Shown: positions 34,621-43,711, counted from the stretch's first letter. The stretch is 64,000 nucleotides of DNA from Mesonia algae (GCF_003253545.1 NZ_QKYV01000005.1:62001-126000); one strand, 5' to 3'. Notes: a model not told the origin generated them from the sequence alone. Program-made: numbers and translations.

Positions 34621-35958
34621 TTACTCTAACTTACTTCGTAATGTTTTTCGATTGATTTTTAAAATTTCGGCAGCCTTAGTCTTATTATTATCTACCGAAG
34701 AAAGTACCTTTTGAATATATTGTTTTTCCATTTGCTCTAACGGAACAAATGTTTCTTTTCCAGTGGTTTCTATTTTATATTTAAAGTGTTTTGGAAGCTG
34801 AGGTAAATCTACTTGGTCTTCATTCATAATTGTTAATTTTTGAATGCAGTTTTCCAATTCTCGTATATTACCGGGCCAAGGGTAACGCTCAAATATTTCA
34901 TAAATACGATCGCTTAGCTGTATTTTATCTTTGGCATACTCTTTAGCATATTTAGATAAAAAATATTGAACCAGTAGTGGAATATCCTCTTTGCGTTCGT
35001 GTAAGTTAGGCACATGTATATCTACCACATTTAAGCGATAGTATAAATCTTCTCTAAAAGTACCTTTTTGTACTTGTTGATATAGATCTTCGTTGGTGGC
35101 AGCAATAATCCTGATTTGAATTTTTTGAGGTTTTGTAGCTCCAATTTTAGTAACTTCCTTTTCTTGTAAAACTCTTAATAATCTAACTTGTACCGAAGCA
35201 GGAGCGGTACCAATTTCATCTAAGAAAATAGTACCAGTATTCGCTGCTTGAAAGAAACCTTCTTTATTTTGGTTAGCTCCTGTAAAAGCACCTTTTTCAT
35301 ACCCAAACAGTTCAGATTCTAATAAATTCTCGGGAATAGCGCCGCAGTTTACAGCAATAAAAGGATTTCCAGCAAACGAACCTTTATAGTGAATAGCGCG
35401 AGCAATAAGTTCTTTACCTGTTCCGCTTTCTCCTTGAATTAAAATAGTGGCCCGGTTATTTTTTACCCGCTCTATGCTTTCAATCACATTTTGTATGGAA
35501 GAAGATTTTCCTATTATCCCAGCATACACCATAGGAATATCTTGATCTTTCACAGATTTATCTCCAAATTGAATTGGACTCGCTAATTTGTTTTTTAAAG
35601 ATTTTTTTACTGAATTTTTTAATTCATTGCTCGTAAAGGGCTTTACTAAATAATCTGTAGCACCAGATTGGATCGCAGTCACTGCAGAGGTAACCGAAGG
35701 AAACCCCGTAATGACTAACTTTGGAAGAAAAGGGTAATGCTCGCCAGCGTATTTTAGCAACTCTATACCATTAACTTCTGGCATTTGTATATCAGTAATC
35801 AACAAATCTATAGCAGATAATTTGAGAATATCTAATGCTTCCTTTACAGAAGAAGCTTTGTAAACATGATAATCTAAAGCTTTAAGATTCCGTTGAAGAA
35901 CCTCTAACATATCATAATTATCATCTACAATTAAAATATTTTCTCGTTTTAGTGCCAT
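34621..35958 (-). CDS. Sigma-54-dependent response regulator (NtrC family)
   Basis: A 445-residue regulator with a receiver domain (1-~120; phospho-acceptor Asp56 in LLITDIQMPE), an AAA+ domain with Walker A GESGTGKE (176-183) and the sigma-54 contact loop GAFTGA (223-228), and a C-terminal Fis-type helix-turn-helix (NKTKAAEILKINRKTLRSKL). All parts needed for sigma-54 activation are intact. It shares one base with the histidine kinase gene upstream, its likely partner. The target genes are not evident. Confidence 0.93.
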   Translation of the reverse strand: MALKRENILIVDDNYDMLEVLQRNLKALDYHVYKASSVKEALDILKLSAIDLLITDIQMPEVNGIELLKYAGEHYPFLPKLVITGFPSVTSAVTAIQSGATDYLVKPFTSNELKNSVKKSLKNKLASPIQFGDKSVKDQDIPMVYAGIIGKSSSIQNVIESIERVKNNRATILIQGESGTGKELIARAIHYKGSFAGNPFIAVNCGAIPENLLESELFGYEKGAFTGANQNKEGFFQAANTGTIFLDEIGTAPASVQVRLLRVLQEKEVTKIGATKPQKIQIRIIAATNEDLYQQVQKGTFREDLYYRLNVVDIHVPNLHERKEDIPLLVQYFLSKYAKEYAKDKIQLSDRIYEIFERYPWPGNIRELENCIQKLTIMNEDQVDLPQLPKHFKYKIETTGKETFVPLEQMEKQYIQKVLSSVDNNKTKAAEILKINRKTLRSKLE

Positions 35959-37052
35959 TAATAGTGGTGTTTAGGAATACTTATTTTAAAAACTGTACCC
36001 TTGGGCTTATTTTTGCTAAAGGTAATACTTCCTTTATGACTTTTTATAATTCCGTGTACAACGCTTAAACCTAATCCAGATCCTTCTCCTACAGGTTTTG
36101 TAGTAAAAAACGGATCGAAAACCTTTTTAGCATATTTATCTGGAATACCTTTACCTTGGTCTGCAATCGTTATGTAGATGTTCTTTTCATCCTGCGTTAA
36201 GCTACAGGTTATTTTACTGTTGGTTGGAGAAGCATAGATGGCATTAATGAGTAGATTAAATAATACTTGTGTAAGTTGAATGCTATCTATTTGTGCTTCA
36301 ATGTCTTCTTTTGCAATTAGTTTTACGCTTACTTCTGCTTTTTTGAAGTTTTGTCCCAGAAGACTTAAAGCTTGTTCTACTACAGGCTTTATATTAATAT
36401 GTTCTCTGTTTTGTGGCATTTCACAAGCAAAAAACATAAGTTTCTTCACTACTTCTCGAGAAAAAATAGCAGCATCAATTATTTTTTTGCTGTCTCTTTT
36501 AATGGAGGGATCGGTTGTTTTTTCTTCAATAAATTCAGCAAAGCCTAACATGTTTCCCAAAGGAGTGTTTAACTCGTGCGCAATACCTGCGGTAATCTCT
36601 CCCAAAATCGCAAGTCGATCATTACGTTGGGCACTGCGTTGTAACCACTCTTCTTTCTTTTGTTGTTCAATCTTCTCTAAAAAAATACTTACTTCGTGAG
36701 CTACCTTATTTAATAGTTTTTGTTCTTCTTCTAGAAAATCACTTGTTTGAAACTGCGGAATAGGATAGTGCACTTTAATCTCACCAGCCCGTTTCTTAAA
36801 TAGCGAAATATCACAAGATTGATGAACTGTATTTACAGGAATCTCATCGGTTTTTAAGTGATGTTTTAAAGCGTTAATTTCTACATATGCTGCATTGGGG
36901 TGACGCCAGGCTTTTTTTAAAACATGGGTTATCTTCTCCAAAATTATTTGAGGGTCTTGGTGATCTTGCGATTGAAAAAGGGAAGAGATTTCATATAGAC
37001 AACTTAGTTCTTTTACTCTTTCAATTAAATTTTCATTTGCTCCCATATTCAT
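35958..37052 (-). CDS. Sensor histidine kinase
   Basis: A 364-residue cytoplasmic kinase. An N-terminal GAF-like region (~1-150) has no membrane helices, followed by the dimerisation domain with phospho-acceptor His in IAHELNTPLGNM and an HATPase domain (NLLINAIYAS, ADQGKGIPDK, GSGLGLSVVHG). The frame opens with a TTG at 37076, but ATG 37052 (or 37046) is the more likely start. It is coupled to the sigma-54 regulator gene. It starts 64 bases after the pntB stop, so it might also be read from the pnt operon. Confidence 0.9.
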   Translation of the reverse strand: MNMGANENLIERVKELSCLYEISSLFQSQDHQDPQIILEKITHVLKKAWRHPNAAYVEINALKHHLKTDEIPVNTVHQSCDISLFKKRAGEIKVHYPIPQFQTSDFLEEEQKLLNKVAHEVSIFLEKIEQQKKEEWLQRSAQRNDRLAILGEITAGIAHELNTPLGNMLGFAEFIEEKTTDPSIKRDSKKIIDAAIFSREVVKKLMFFACEMPQNREHINIKPVVEQALSLLGQNFKKAEVSVKLIAKEDIEAQIDSIQLTQVLFNLLINAIYASPTNSKITCSLTQDEKNIYITIADQGKGIPDKYAKKVFDPFFTTKPVGEGSGLGLSVVHGIIKSHKGSITFSKNKPKGTVFKISIPKHHY

Positions 37053-37116
37053 TATTTTATTGCACCGGCGATTCAATATAATATAATTTTACTAACGCTT
37101 TTTTAAAATTTCAGAT

Positions 37117-38508
37117 TTAGTTTAAAACTTTCATTTGTTCAACGATCTCTTGTAAATTGGTTTGAGCGTCTCCAAAAAGAAGCTGGCAATTTTCTTTTTC
37201 AAACAATTCGTTAGCAATACCTGCATAACCGGGATTCATACTTCGTTTAAATACGATGACGTTTTTACTTAAATGTGCTTTAATAATTGGCATACCATAA
37301 ATAGAACTTTCTGGGTTGGTTTCCGCAACAGGGTTTACAACATCATTTGCCCCGATAACTAATAATAAGTCGTATTCTTGTATATAGTCATTGGCCTCGT
37401 GCATTTCTTTGAGGTAATCATAATCTATTTTTGCTTCGGCGAGTAACACATTCATATGTCCTGGCATTCTACCTGCAACAGGGTGAATAATGTAATCTAA
37501 GGTCTTGTCTTGTCCTTGCAATAATTTTTGAAGTTGAAAACAAGTGTGTTGAGCCTGTGCTACAGCCATTCCGTAACCAGGAACAATTCCGATTTTTTTT
37601 GACAGAAGTAATTTAGTAACTGTTTCAGAAACATTGGTCTCTTGAATTACTTGTTGCTGAGATGTTTGTGCTCCCTGTTGTTTGCTTTTATTAGAACCAG
37701 CAATAACTTTCCATAGAGATCTATTCATGGCTTTACACATTAGAATAGTTAAGAAAATTCCAGCGGCACCCACAAAAATTCCTCCTGCAATCATGGTTTT
37801 ATTATCGTATAAAAGACCAGCTAATGCAGTGGCAATTCCAGTAATAGAGTTGAGTAAAGAAATCACTACAGGCATATCTGCACCACCAATGGGCATCACG
37901 AATATAATTCCGTAAAGTAATCCTAGTACTAATAAAATGAGGGTCAGGTGAAAAAATGAAATAGGTAAAACCGAAGCTGCAAAAGCTATTGGTAATGCGA
38001 CACAAATAATTACTAGAATTTTAGAAATCACATTGATAAATACAGAATTGCGATCTTTTAATTTTCCTGAAAGTTTTAAGTAGGCTATTATACTTCCTGA
38101 AAATGCAATTGCTCCAGTAATCGTTCCTAAGTTTAAGAGAATTTGGGGTCCAATGGCTATAGTAGTGTTAATTTGTATGGCTTCAATCCATCCTAATAAC
38201 ATGGCGCATCCACCGCCAGTAGCGTTAAGTAGAGATACCATTTGTGGCATTCCAGTCATTTTAACTTTAAAAGCCATTTGCTTACCTACTACAATCCCTA
38301 GAACAATAGCGGTTAAAATAATACCCAAATTAGTGTAATTGATTTTTTCTGATATAATTCCCGTAAAAACACTAAGAATAGCAATTAGCATCCCAACAGC
38401 AGCTATGGTGTTTCCTTTACTGGCGTGCTTAGGGGAGCTCATTAATTTAAGACCTGTGATAAAAGAGAACGAGGCTAATAAATAGCCAATATTCATAATG
38501 ATATTCAT
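37117..38508 (-). CDS. pntB: NAD(P) transhydrogenase subunit beta
   Basis: A 463-residue proton-translocating transhydrogenase subunit. The N-terminal half carries about eight or nine membrane helices (domain II) and the C-terminal ~180 residues form the NADP-binding domain III, marked by GYGMAVAQAQH, HPVAGRMPGHMNVLLAEA and GANDVVNP. It couples hydride transfer from NADH to NADP+ to proton entry. It lies 4 bases after the small subunit gene. Confidence 0.96.
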   Translation of the reverse strand: MNIIMNIGYLLASFSFITGLKLMSSPKHASKGNTIAAVGMLIAILSVFTGIISEKINYTNLGIILTAIVLGIVVGKQMAFKVKMTGMPQMVSLLNATGGGCAMLLGWIEAIQINTTIAIGPQILLNLGTITGAIAFSGSIIAYLKLSGKLKDRNSVFINVISKILVIICVALPIAFAASVLPISFFHLTLILLVLGLLYGIIFVMPIGGADMPVVISLLNSITGIATALAGLLYDNKTMIAGGIFVGAAGIFLTILMCKAMNRSLWKVIAGSNKSKQQGAQTSQQQVIQETNVSETVTKLLLSKKIGIVPGYGMAVAQAQHTCFQLQKLLQGQDKTLDYIIHPVAGRMPGHMNVLLAEAKIDYDYLKEMHEANDYIQEYDLLLVIGANDVVNPVAETNPESSIYGMPIIKAHLSKNVIVFKRSMNPGYAGIANELFEKENCQLLFGDAQTNLQEIVEQMKVLN

Positions 38509-38512
38509 AACT

Positions 38513-38815
38513 TTAATTAGATTTTGTGGTAAACATTCTCAACATTCTACGGGTCACTAAAAATCCTCCAGCGATATTAAGTGTTCCTAAAAAAACAGCT
38601 ATTCCGCCTAGAATTAATATTCCTATATGAGCATCTTCAGGTAAATTAAGTACCATGGCAATGGCTCCTATGGTAATAACACCGCTAATGGCATTTGCTC
38701 CCGACATAAGTGGTGTGTGTAAAACCGATGGCACGTTAGATAGTACTTCTATTCCAATGAAGATACAAAGGAGTACGATGTAAATCGCTTCTAAGTTATT
38801 TTGTAAAAATTCCAT
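38513..38815 (-). CDS. pntAB: NAD(P) transhydrogenase subunit alpha part 2 (membrane)
   Basis: A 100-residue membrane subunit with three to four helices. It contains the family block NVPSVLHTPLMSGANAISG, which lines the proton path of domain II. It is encoded separately from the NAD-binding part, as in alpha-proteobacteria and many Bacteroidota. It lies 10 bases after pntAA and 4 before pntB. Confidence 0.94.
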   Translation of the reverse strand: MEFLQNNLEAIYIVLLCIFIGIEVLSNVPSVLHTPLMSGANAISGVITIGAIAMVLNLPEDAHIGILILGGIAVFLGTLNIAGGFLVTRRMLRMFTTKSN

Positions 38816-38825
38816 ATTTTAATTA

Positions 38826-39902
38826 TTATTCTTGATTAATTACTTGAGTAGCTTTAATAAGTTCGTTTTCTTCCCCTTTTTCAATGAAATGTTTTATAAA
38901 GTTGAAATAATTAGCAGACAATAATTGAGAAGCAGCTTTTGAAAGTTCTCTCGATAAATGAGAGTTTCCTAGAATTGTAGTGGAATTGTATGTTATCGTT
39001 TCGTTGTTTTTGGTTAAGCTACAATTACCACCTTGTTCTGCTGCTAGATCGATAATAACCGAACCAGAAGGCATATTTTGTACGGCGTTTTCATCAATAA
39101 GGACAGGAGCTTTTTTTCCTGGAATATTCGCTGTACATATCACTATGTTTGTAGATTGGAGTTGCTCGTTTATACGATCTTGTTGTCGTTGCTTGTAATC
39201 TTCTGCTTGCTCTACAGCGTAACCGCCTGAATTTTTAGCTTCGGTATTTCCTTCAACTTCAATAAAATTAGCACCTAAACTTCTTACTTCTTCTCCTGCA
39301 GCTTTTCTTACGTCAAAAGCGTGTACAATGGCTCCTAATCGTTTTGCGGTAGCAATAGCCTGTAAACCTGCAACTCCAGCGCCTAAAACTAAAACCTTAG
39401 CAGGTTGCAAAGTGCTTGTGGCTGTCGTAATCATAGGAAAAACTTTAGCGTATAACTCCGTTGCTTTTAAAACAGCTTTGTAACCAGATAGAGCATCTAA
39501 AGAAGATCGAACATCCATCGCTTGTGCTAAAGTAGTTCTAGGAAGTTGGTCTAAACTGTAAACCTTTGCTTGCAGTTTTTTAAACTTTTCAAGTCGCTCA
39601 GAAAAATATAAAGTGTTGTAAATACCAATAAATGTGGTGTGAGGGGTTACGTTATCCTTTTCTTCTATCACATCGTTTATAGAAAGAATAAAGTTTGCCT
39701 TTTGTAAGATATGAGCTTTAGTTTCTATAGTAGCTCCTGCAGAAATATATTCGGCATCTGTTATGTTTGCTCTTAAACCGTAGTCTTTTTCTACTTGAAT
39801 AACAACTTCATATTTTTCAATTAATTTTTTTACCTCTTGAGGAAGAAAGGCGAGTCTTGTTTCTTGAGAGGACTCTTTTAGAAGCCCAAAATGATGTTTC
39901 AT
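38826..39902 (-). CDS. pntAA: NAD(P) transhydrogenase subunit alpha part 1 (NAD-binding)
   Basis: A 358-residue soluble domain I subunit of the alanine dehydrogenase/PNT family. It contains SSQETRLAFLPQEV at the N-terminus, the Rossmann motif VLVLGAGVAGLQAIATAKRLG and the mobile loop region. It binds NADH and delivers the hydride to domain III. It is the first gene of the pntAA-pntAB-pntB operon; a 276-base region with a tRNA terminator lies upstream. Confidence 0.95.
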   Translation of the reverse strand: MKHHFGLLKESSQETRLAFLPQEVKKLIEKYEVVIQVEKDYGLRANITDAEYISAGATIETKAHILQKANFILSINDVIEEKDNVTPHTTFIGIYNTLYFSERLEKFKKLQAKVYSLDQLPRTTLAQAMDVRSSLDALSGYKAVLKATELYAKVFPMITTATSTLQPAKVLVLGAGVAGLQAIATAKRLGAIVHAFDVRKAAGEEVRSLGANFIEVEGNTEAKNSGGYAVEQAEDYKQRQQDRINEQLQSTNIVICTANIPGKKAPVLIDENAVQNMPSGSVIIDLAAEQGGNCSLTKNNETITYNSTTILGNSHLSRELSKAASQLLSANYFNFIKHFIEKGEENELIKATQVINQE

Positions 39903-40135
39903 AAATGATATAAATATGTGATCAGCTTATTTTAAAGCTAGGACTTGCCAAGTTTTATACCATCTTGAGAAAAGATCTACTTTTGGATTTTAATTTACTG
40001 AATATTAGAGTTTTGTGTTTTTTTAGTAAAATCTTTTACTGGGTAGAAATTACTCGCTTGAATAGTAGTGTGCCAAATAGAGAAGAAGATGAAAAGATAT
40101 TTTACTTGGTGCGGAAAAGCTCAAAATTTGGAAAT

Positions 40136-40170
40136 AAAAAAGCCCTAAAACGATAATAAACGTTTTAGGG
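40136..40170 (-). terminator. Terminator after tRNA-Arg
   Basis: A perfect 10-bp stem CCCTAAAACG / CGTTTTAGGG with an 8-base loop. On the minus strand it is followed by a T-run (A-run 40136-40141). Confidence 0.88.
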
Positions 40171-40178
40171 TTTTGTAG

Positions 40179-40252
40179 TGACCTTGCCAGGATTCAAACC
40201 TGGAACCTCCTGAGCCGTAATCAGGTGCGCTATTCAGTTGCGCCACAAGGCC
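40179..40252 (-). tRNA. tRNA-Arg (anticodon ACG)
   Basis: On the minus strand the acceptor GGCCTTG pairs with CAAGGTC (one G-U), the anticodon stem CCTGA/TCAGG carries the 7-base loop TTACGGC with anticodon ACG, and the T-loop GTTTGAATC closes on a CCAGG/CCTGG stem. Discriminator A. CCA is not encoded. The 74-nt gene is followed by its own terminator. Confidence 0.96.
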
Positions 40253-40340
40253 GTTTTGCGGGTGCAAATATATTCTTTTTATATAAAACTACAAAGTTTT
40301 ATGTTTTAAAATTCAAATTTTAATTGTAAAAACTTCTGGC

Positions 40341-40348
40341 TATCTTCG
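40341..40348 (+). promoter_or_regulatory. Putative -7 box (TATCTTCG) for apt
   Basis: A near match to TAnnTTTG, 21 bases before the apt ATG. The same octamer precedes the antiporter gene (43809-43816). Confidence 0.4.
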
Positions 40349-40369
40349 AATACTCCAAAATTGACTCCT

Positions 40370-40879
40370 ATGAATATTGAATCATTAGTAAGAACTATAC
40401 CCGATTTTCCTAAGAAAGGAATTAGTTATAAAGATATTACTCCGCTTTTACAAGATTATAAAGTTATGGAGTATTGTGTGAAGAAATTTGCAGAGCAAAT
40501 AGATTCACCAATAGATAAAGTAGTGGGAATAGAGTCTCGAGGTTTTTTCTTTGCTACTTTGTTGGCAAAAGAGTTAAAAGCAGGTTTTGTTCCGATAAGG
40601 AAATCGGGGAAACTACCTTATAATACCTTAAAAGAACCTTATGATCTAGAGTACGGTCAAGATGAGTTAGAAATTCACGAAGACGCCATTCTAAAAGGAG
40701 AAAAAGTTTTAATTCATGATGATGTTCTAGCGACTGGCGGCACCGCTAAAGCTGCATGCAATTTGGTAGAACGCTTAGAAGGTGAGATTATTCAATGTAA
40801 TTTTTTAATTGAACTCACTTTTTTAGAAGGGAAAAATCAATTAGAAGGAAAAGAAATCTTATCGCTTATAAAGTATTAA
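40370..40879 (+). CDS. apt: Adenine phosphoribosyltransferase
   Basis: A 169-residue type I phosphoribosyltransferase that salvages adenine to AMP. The PRPP-binding motif VLIHDDVLATGGTAKAA and the hood/base region VVGIESRGFFFA are intact. The frame opens with a TTG at 40361, but the usual start MNIESLVRTIPDFP is at ATG 40370. It overlaps the convergent 61-residue gene by 4 bases. Confidence 0.95.
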   Translation: MNIESLVRTIPDFPKKGISYKDITPLLQDYKVMEYCVKKFAEQIDSPIDKVVGIESRGFFFATLLAKELKAGFVPIRKSGKLPYNTLKEPYDLEYGQDELEIHEDAILKGEKVLIHDDVLATGGTAKAACNLVERLEGEIIQCNFLIELTFLEGKNQLEGKEILSLIKY

Positions 40880-41061
40880 TTTTCTAATAATTTTTGATTG
40901 GGGTTTGCTCCAGCGTGTTTGGTAACCCAAGCTTTCCAACCAATAATTGCCAGTTGAAATTTGCTAGCATTTCTTAAGTCGAGCCCTTTCTTTGTATAAT
41001 TGGGTAAAATAGCTTTATTGAGTTTAGATAAACCTCTAAAAAATGATGTTTTAAGTCCCAT
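40876..41061 (-). CDS. Small conserved basic protein (61 residues)
   Basis: A 61-residue basic protein without a signal peptide. The pattern SKLNKAILPNYTKKGLDLRNASKFQLAIIGWKAWVTK is one I associate with a family of short flavobacterial proteins that are sometimes labelled SsrA-binding protein; that label is not supported by any visible SmpB domain. It shares 4 bases with apt (convergent). The function is unknown. Confidence 0.65.
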   Translation of the reverse strand: MGLKTSFFRGLSKLNKAILPNYTKKGLDLRNASKFQLAIIGWKAWVTKHAGANPNQKLLEN

Positions 41062-41082
41062 AATTTTTATTTTAAATGTACA

Positions 41083-41112
41083 AAATCCCTGAAAGACAAG
41101 CTTTCAGGGATT
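41083..41112 (-). terminator. Hairpin between the M56 gene and the 61-residue gene
   Basis: AATCCCTGAAAG / CTTTCAGGGATT forms a perfect 12-bp stem with a 5-base loop. The following T-run on the minus strand is short, so it is a weaker or bidirectional terminator after the M56 gene. Confidence 0.7.
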
Positions 41113-41137
41113 CATATTTTAAGAAAATTATAGGCTT

Positions 41138-43246
41138 TTACTTGGTTGTGATGACAATTGCTCCATCTTTAGCTTTTTTTCCATATTTTTCAATAGCTTT
41201 TTTACCTTTTATAGGGGATATGCTTTTTATCTGTTTAGGGTCTATTTCTTCGAGATCTTTTCGTGTGATTTCTTTTCCGTTAAGGATGATAAGTGAATTT
41301 TTATTTTGAAGAGAAATTTGATGCTTTATCAATTCTTTAGAAAAGGTAGTATTGATTTCTTCTCCATCTTCAATTAATTGAAAATTCATTAATTTTTTTC
41401 CTCCTGTGATTATATTAAATTTATTTTTAGCATCTTCTTCATTGTAAATATTTATGCTTTTTAAAGATTTAGGAGAAATAAGTTCAGCGTTATTTTTGTC
41501 AACTTTAACTCCATTGATGGAATATATGTATTCATTTTGTTTTTCTTTTATGGGTAATGCTTTTATCGCAACATCACTCTGTTCTTCAAAATCATCTTTT
41601 AAGGTTATGTCAATAATGCCATATTTAGCTTTATCTCCGTATTCACTTATAGCGTTCTGCTTCTTAATTATATTTACATTTTCAATATTTTCAGGTTGGA
41701 GTAAACTCAATTCCTTAGTATTAGATTCTTTTCCATTGATGATGATAAGTGGACTTTGTTCACTTGTTCTCAAAGCGTTTTTAATGTTTTCATTCATATT
41801 AGGAGTTTGAATCGCTATTATCTCTACAGGAGATTCTAATGGAATTTCTTTTATAATAACAGTGTCTTCTAATTCATTTTTATTTATTCTGTGAGCACTA
41901 ATTCTGCGGGTAGAAATAACGGAAATTTTGTTATCTTTATGTCGTATTTCAACTTGATTACTTTTAGAAATTAATTCTATAGGAAAACTATTGATACCTT
42001 TAATAATCATATTTTTTATATAGCTTTCATTATCTTTAAATTTGCTACTAATCGTTAAAGAAATGATTTCACTTTTATTGTTTCTCTCTATATTAGAAAA
42101 CTTTAGTTTAGTATTTTCTAGTTCTTTTTCTAATCCGTTTTTAATTTTTCTGATTTCTTTATCAGAAGTGTGTTTAGTAATTACATACGTTTTTTTAATA
42201 GTTGAAGCTGTCTTTTGCTGTTGCTGAGTTTTATCAACTTCTTGAAGATGATTAACTGAAGCAGTTTTAACCGACTTTAATCCTTCTGTAATTAATTCTT
42301 TATGAGGAAGGTTTTCGTTCTCATGAATTTCCGTGGATTGATTTTCCGCTAAGGGAATAAATTTTATTTCTTCTTTTATATTGAAACTCCATAAAAACAG
42401 ACTTAATAAAGGTAAAATGAGAATAGATTTGGCCCAAGCATATTTGGACGATGCATTTTTGTGTAACATAACAATTCGTTTTTTGATTAATGATTGATAG
42501 AATGAATTGCCTAAACTAGGCGAGTGATGATGATTAGAAGTTTTTAATAAGGTAAGTGCATATTCTTTCTGGTCAACGTTGTTTTTTGTGGTAACATTTC
42601 TGTCTGCAATAAACTCTAAATTCTCTAGCATTTGTTTATTATACCACCAAGCAAACGGGTTAAACCATAAAAATACAAGCATGAGTTGATGTAGCATTAC
42701 ATCTATAGAGTGGTATTGCTTACCGTGAACTTTTTCATGTTCGATGATTAATTTTAGCTCATTTTTTTGATAGGAGGGTAAGTGATAACCAATAAAATGA
42801 AAGAAGGAAAACGGAGAGGTTTTTTTAGTTAATTCAATATGATAAAAACCTTCAGCATCTCTCTTTTTAGGTAGTCTTAAAATATTGAATAGGCTAAGTA
42901 ACTGAAATAAAAACCTAATGCCCATAAAAATCACCCCAACAATATAAAGGTTAAGTAATAGTTTTAACCAGTTAAATGATTCAGTTTCTGCTAAAGGAAA
43001 GTTTTGTACAGGAGAAGAACTAACTTCGTTTCCAGGTGAAAAAACCGAATTTGAAATAGGCTCAGTTTCAATATATGTAATTTGAGTAAATTCTAAAAAC
43101 GGAAAACTAAAAGCGCACACCAATCCTAATAAAAGAAAGTAGCGATTACTCTCAAAATAGGTGTCTTTTCGTAAAGCGAAGTAATAGACAATAAAAAATA
43201 ATCCTAATATAGATGTGCTTTTTAATAAGTAGAGAAGAATTTCCAT
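41138..43246 (-). CDS. M56 (BlaR1-type) membrane metallopeptidase with three plug-like repeats
   Basis: A 702-residue membrane sensor protease. Helices at about 5-22, 36-50, 93-120 and 184-200 surround the zinc site HEKVH (170-174), with likely third ligand Glu211 in LEFIADRNV. A long C-terminal periplasmic part follows a helix at ~275-295. It contains three TonB-plug-like repeats at 499-550, ~571-618 and 651-702, the first and last beginning LIIINGKE / LIILNGKE and ending GIIDIT / GAIVIT. The gene is coupled to blaI (one shared base). It probably cleaves the repressor in response to an envelope signal. Confidence 0.9.
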   Translation of the reverse strand: MEILLYLLKSTSILGLFFIVYYFALRKDTYFESNRYFLLLGLVCAFSFPFLEFTQITYIETEPISNSVFSPGNEVSSSPVQNFPLAETESFNWLKLLLNLYIVGVIFMGIRFLFQLLSLFNILRLPKKRDAEGFYHIELTKKTSPFSFFHFIGYHLPSYQKNELKLIIEHEKVHGKQYHSIDVMLHQLMLVFLWFNPFAWWYNKQMLENLEFIADRNVTTKNNVDQKEYALTLLKTSNHHHSPSLGNSFYQSLIKKRIVMLHKNASSKYAWAKSILILPLLSLFLWSFNIKEEIKFIPLAENQSTEIHENENLPHKELITEGLKSVKTASVNHLQEVDKTQQQQKTASTIKKTYVITKHTSDKEIRKIKNGLEKELENTKLKFSNIERNNKSEIISLTISSKFKDNESYIKNMIIKGINSFPIELISKSNQVEIRHKDNKISVISTRRISAHRINKNELEDTVIIKEIPLESPVEIIAIQTPNMNENIKNALRTSEQSPLIIINGKESNTKELSLLQPENIENVNIIKKQNAISEYGDKAKYGIIDITLKDDFEEQSDVAIKALPIKEKQNEYIYSINGVKVDKNNAELISPKSLKSINIYNEEDAKNKFNIITGGKKLMNFQLIEDGEEINTTFSKELIKHQISLQNKNSLIILNGKEITRKDLEEIDPKQIKSISPIKGKKAIEKYGKKAKDGAIVITTK

Positions 43247-43605
43247 TACTTTTTATTTTCGATAATCTCTAAAATTTCCCGTAGCTCTTTGGCGCTTATT
43301 TTTTCCTCTTGAGCGAAAAAAGAAACCATATTCTTATAAGAACTATCAAAAAACTTTTGAGTAGCATTTTTCATAAAATAAGCAGAATAACTTTCTTTGC
43401 TAACCTTAGGAAAGTAGCGGTGGGTTTTTCCAAACGCTTCATAATTTACAAACCCTTTCTCTTCTAGCTTTCTAACCAGTGTAGAAACCGTATTGTAGTG
43501 CAGTTTGCTATTAGGCATTTCGGCTAAAATTTCTTTTACAAATGCTTTTTTTAGCTTCCATAAAGCTTGCATTACCTCTTCCTCTTTCGGAGTTAATTTT
43601 TCCAT
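43246..43605 (-). CDS. blaI: BlaI/MecI/CopY family repressor
   Basis: A 119-residue winged-helix repressor. The DNA-binding part is LTPKEEEVMQALWKLKKAFV… with HYNTVSTLVRKLEEKGFV; the C-terminal half dimerises and contains the likely protease-sensitive site. It is followed, with one shared base, by the M56 peptidase gene. Its promoter lies about 107 bases upstream, under three regularly spaced palindromes. The predicted 5' leader is made almost wholly of an interspersed repeat. It probably controls its own operon; no beta-lactamase gene is nearby. Confidence 0.93.
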   Translation of the reverse strand: MEKLTPKEEEVMQALWKLKKAFVKEILAEMPNSKLHYNTVSTLVRKLEEKGFVNYEAFGKTHRYFPKVSKESYSAYFMKNATQKFFDSSYKNMVSFFAQEEKISAKELREILEIIENKK

Positions 43606-43618
43606 AGTTGTGTTATTT

Positions 43619-43707
43619 GGGCGTTCCCTTTCAGGTCAGGCTGTCCACTATATCTTTTTCTTGTTTAAAAAAAACAAGAAAAAGGATGCCGTTTTCATCC
43701 TTAACGC
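43619..43707 (+). repeat. Interspersed element GGGCGTT…TAACGC, copy 2 (blaI leader)
   Basis: This 89-bp element runs from GGGCGTTCCCTTTCAGG to CATCCTTAACGC on the plus strand. It shares both termini and the inner blocks TATCTTTTTC and AAAAGGATGCCG with copy 1 (19035-19109). Its centre forms a strong hairpin, ATCTTTTTCTTGTT / AACAAGAAAAAGGAT. It lies exactly between the predicted blaI transcription start and the blaI ATG. Confidence 0.75.
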
Positions 43708-43711
43708 AAAT

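Noticed and set aside
36280-36699. 139-codon open frame antisense to the histidine kinase gene
   Set aside because: It lies wholly inside a well-supported kinase gene with intact motifs. The translation is low-complexity Ser/Ile/Phe-rich, as expected from the reverse of AT-rich coding DNA.
37117-39902. Possibility that pntAA is an alanine dehydrogenase
   Set aside because: The family is shared, but the following pntAB and pntB genes with 10- and 4-base gaps settle it as a transhydrogenase subunit.
39965-40156. 63-codon plus-strand frame before the tRNA gene
   Set aside because: It ends inside the tRNA terminator hairpin, has no promoter or recognisable sequence and lies in an AT-rich spacer.
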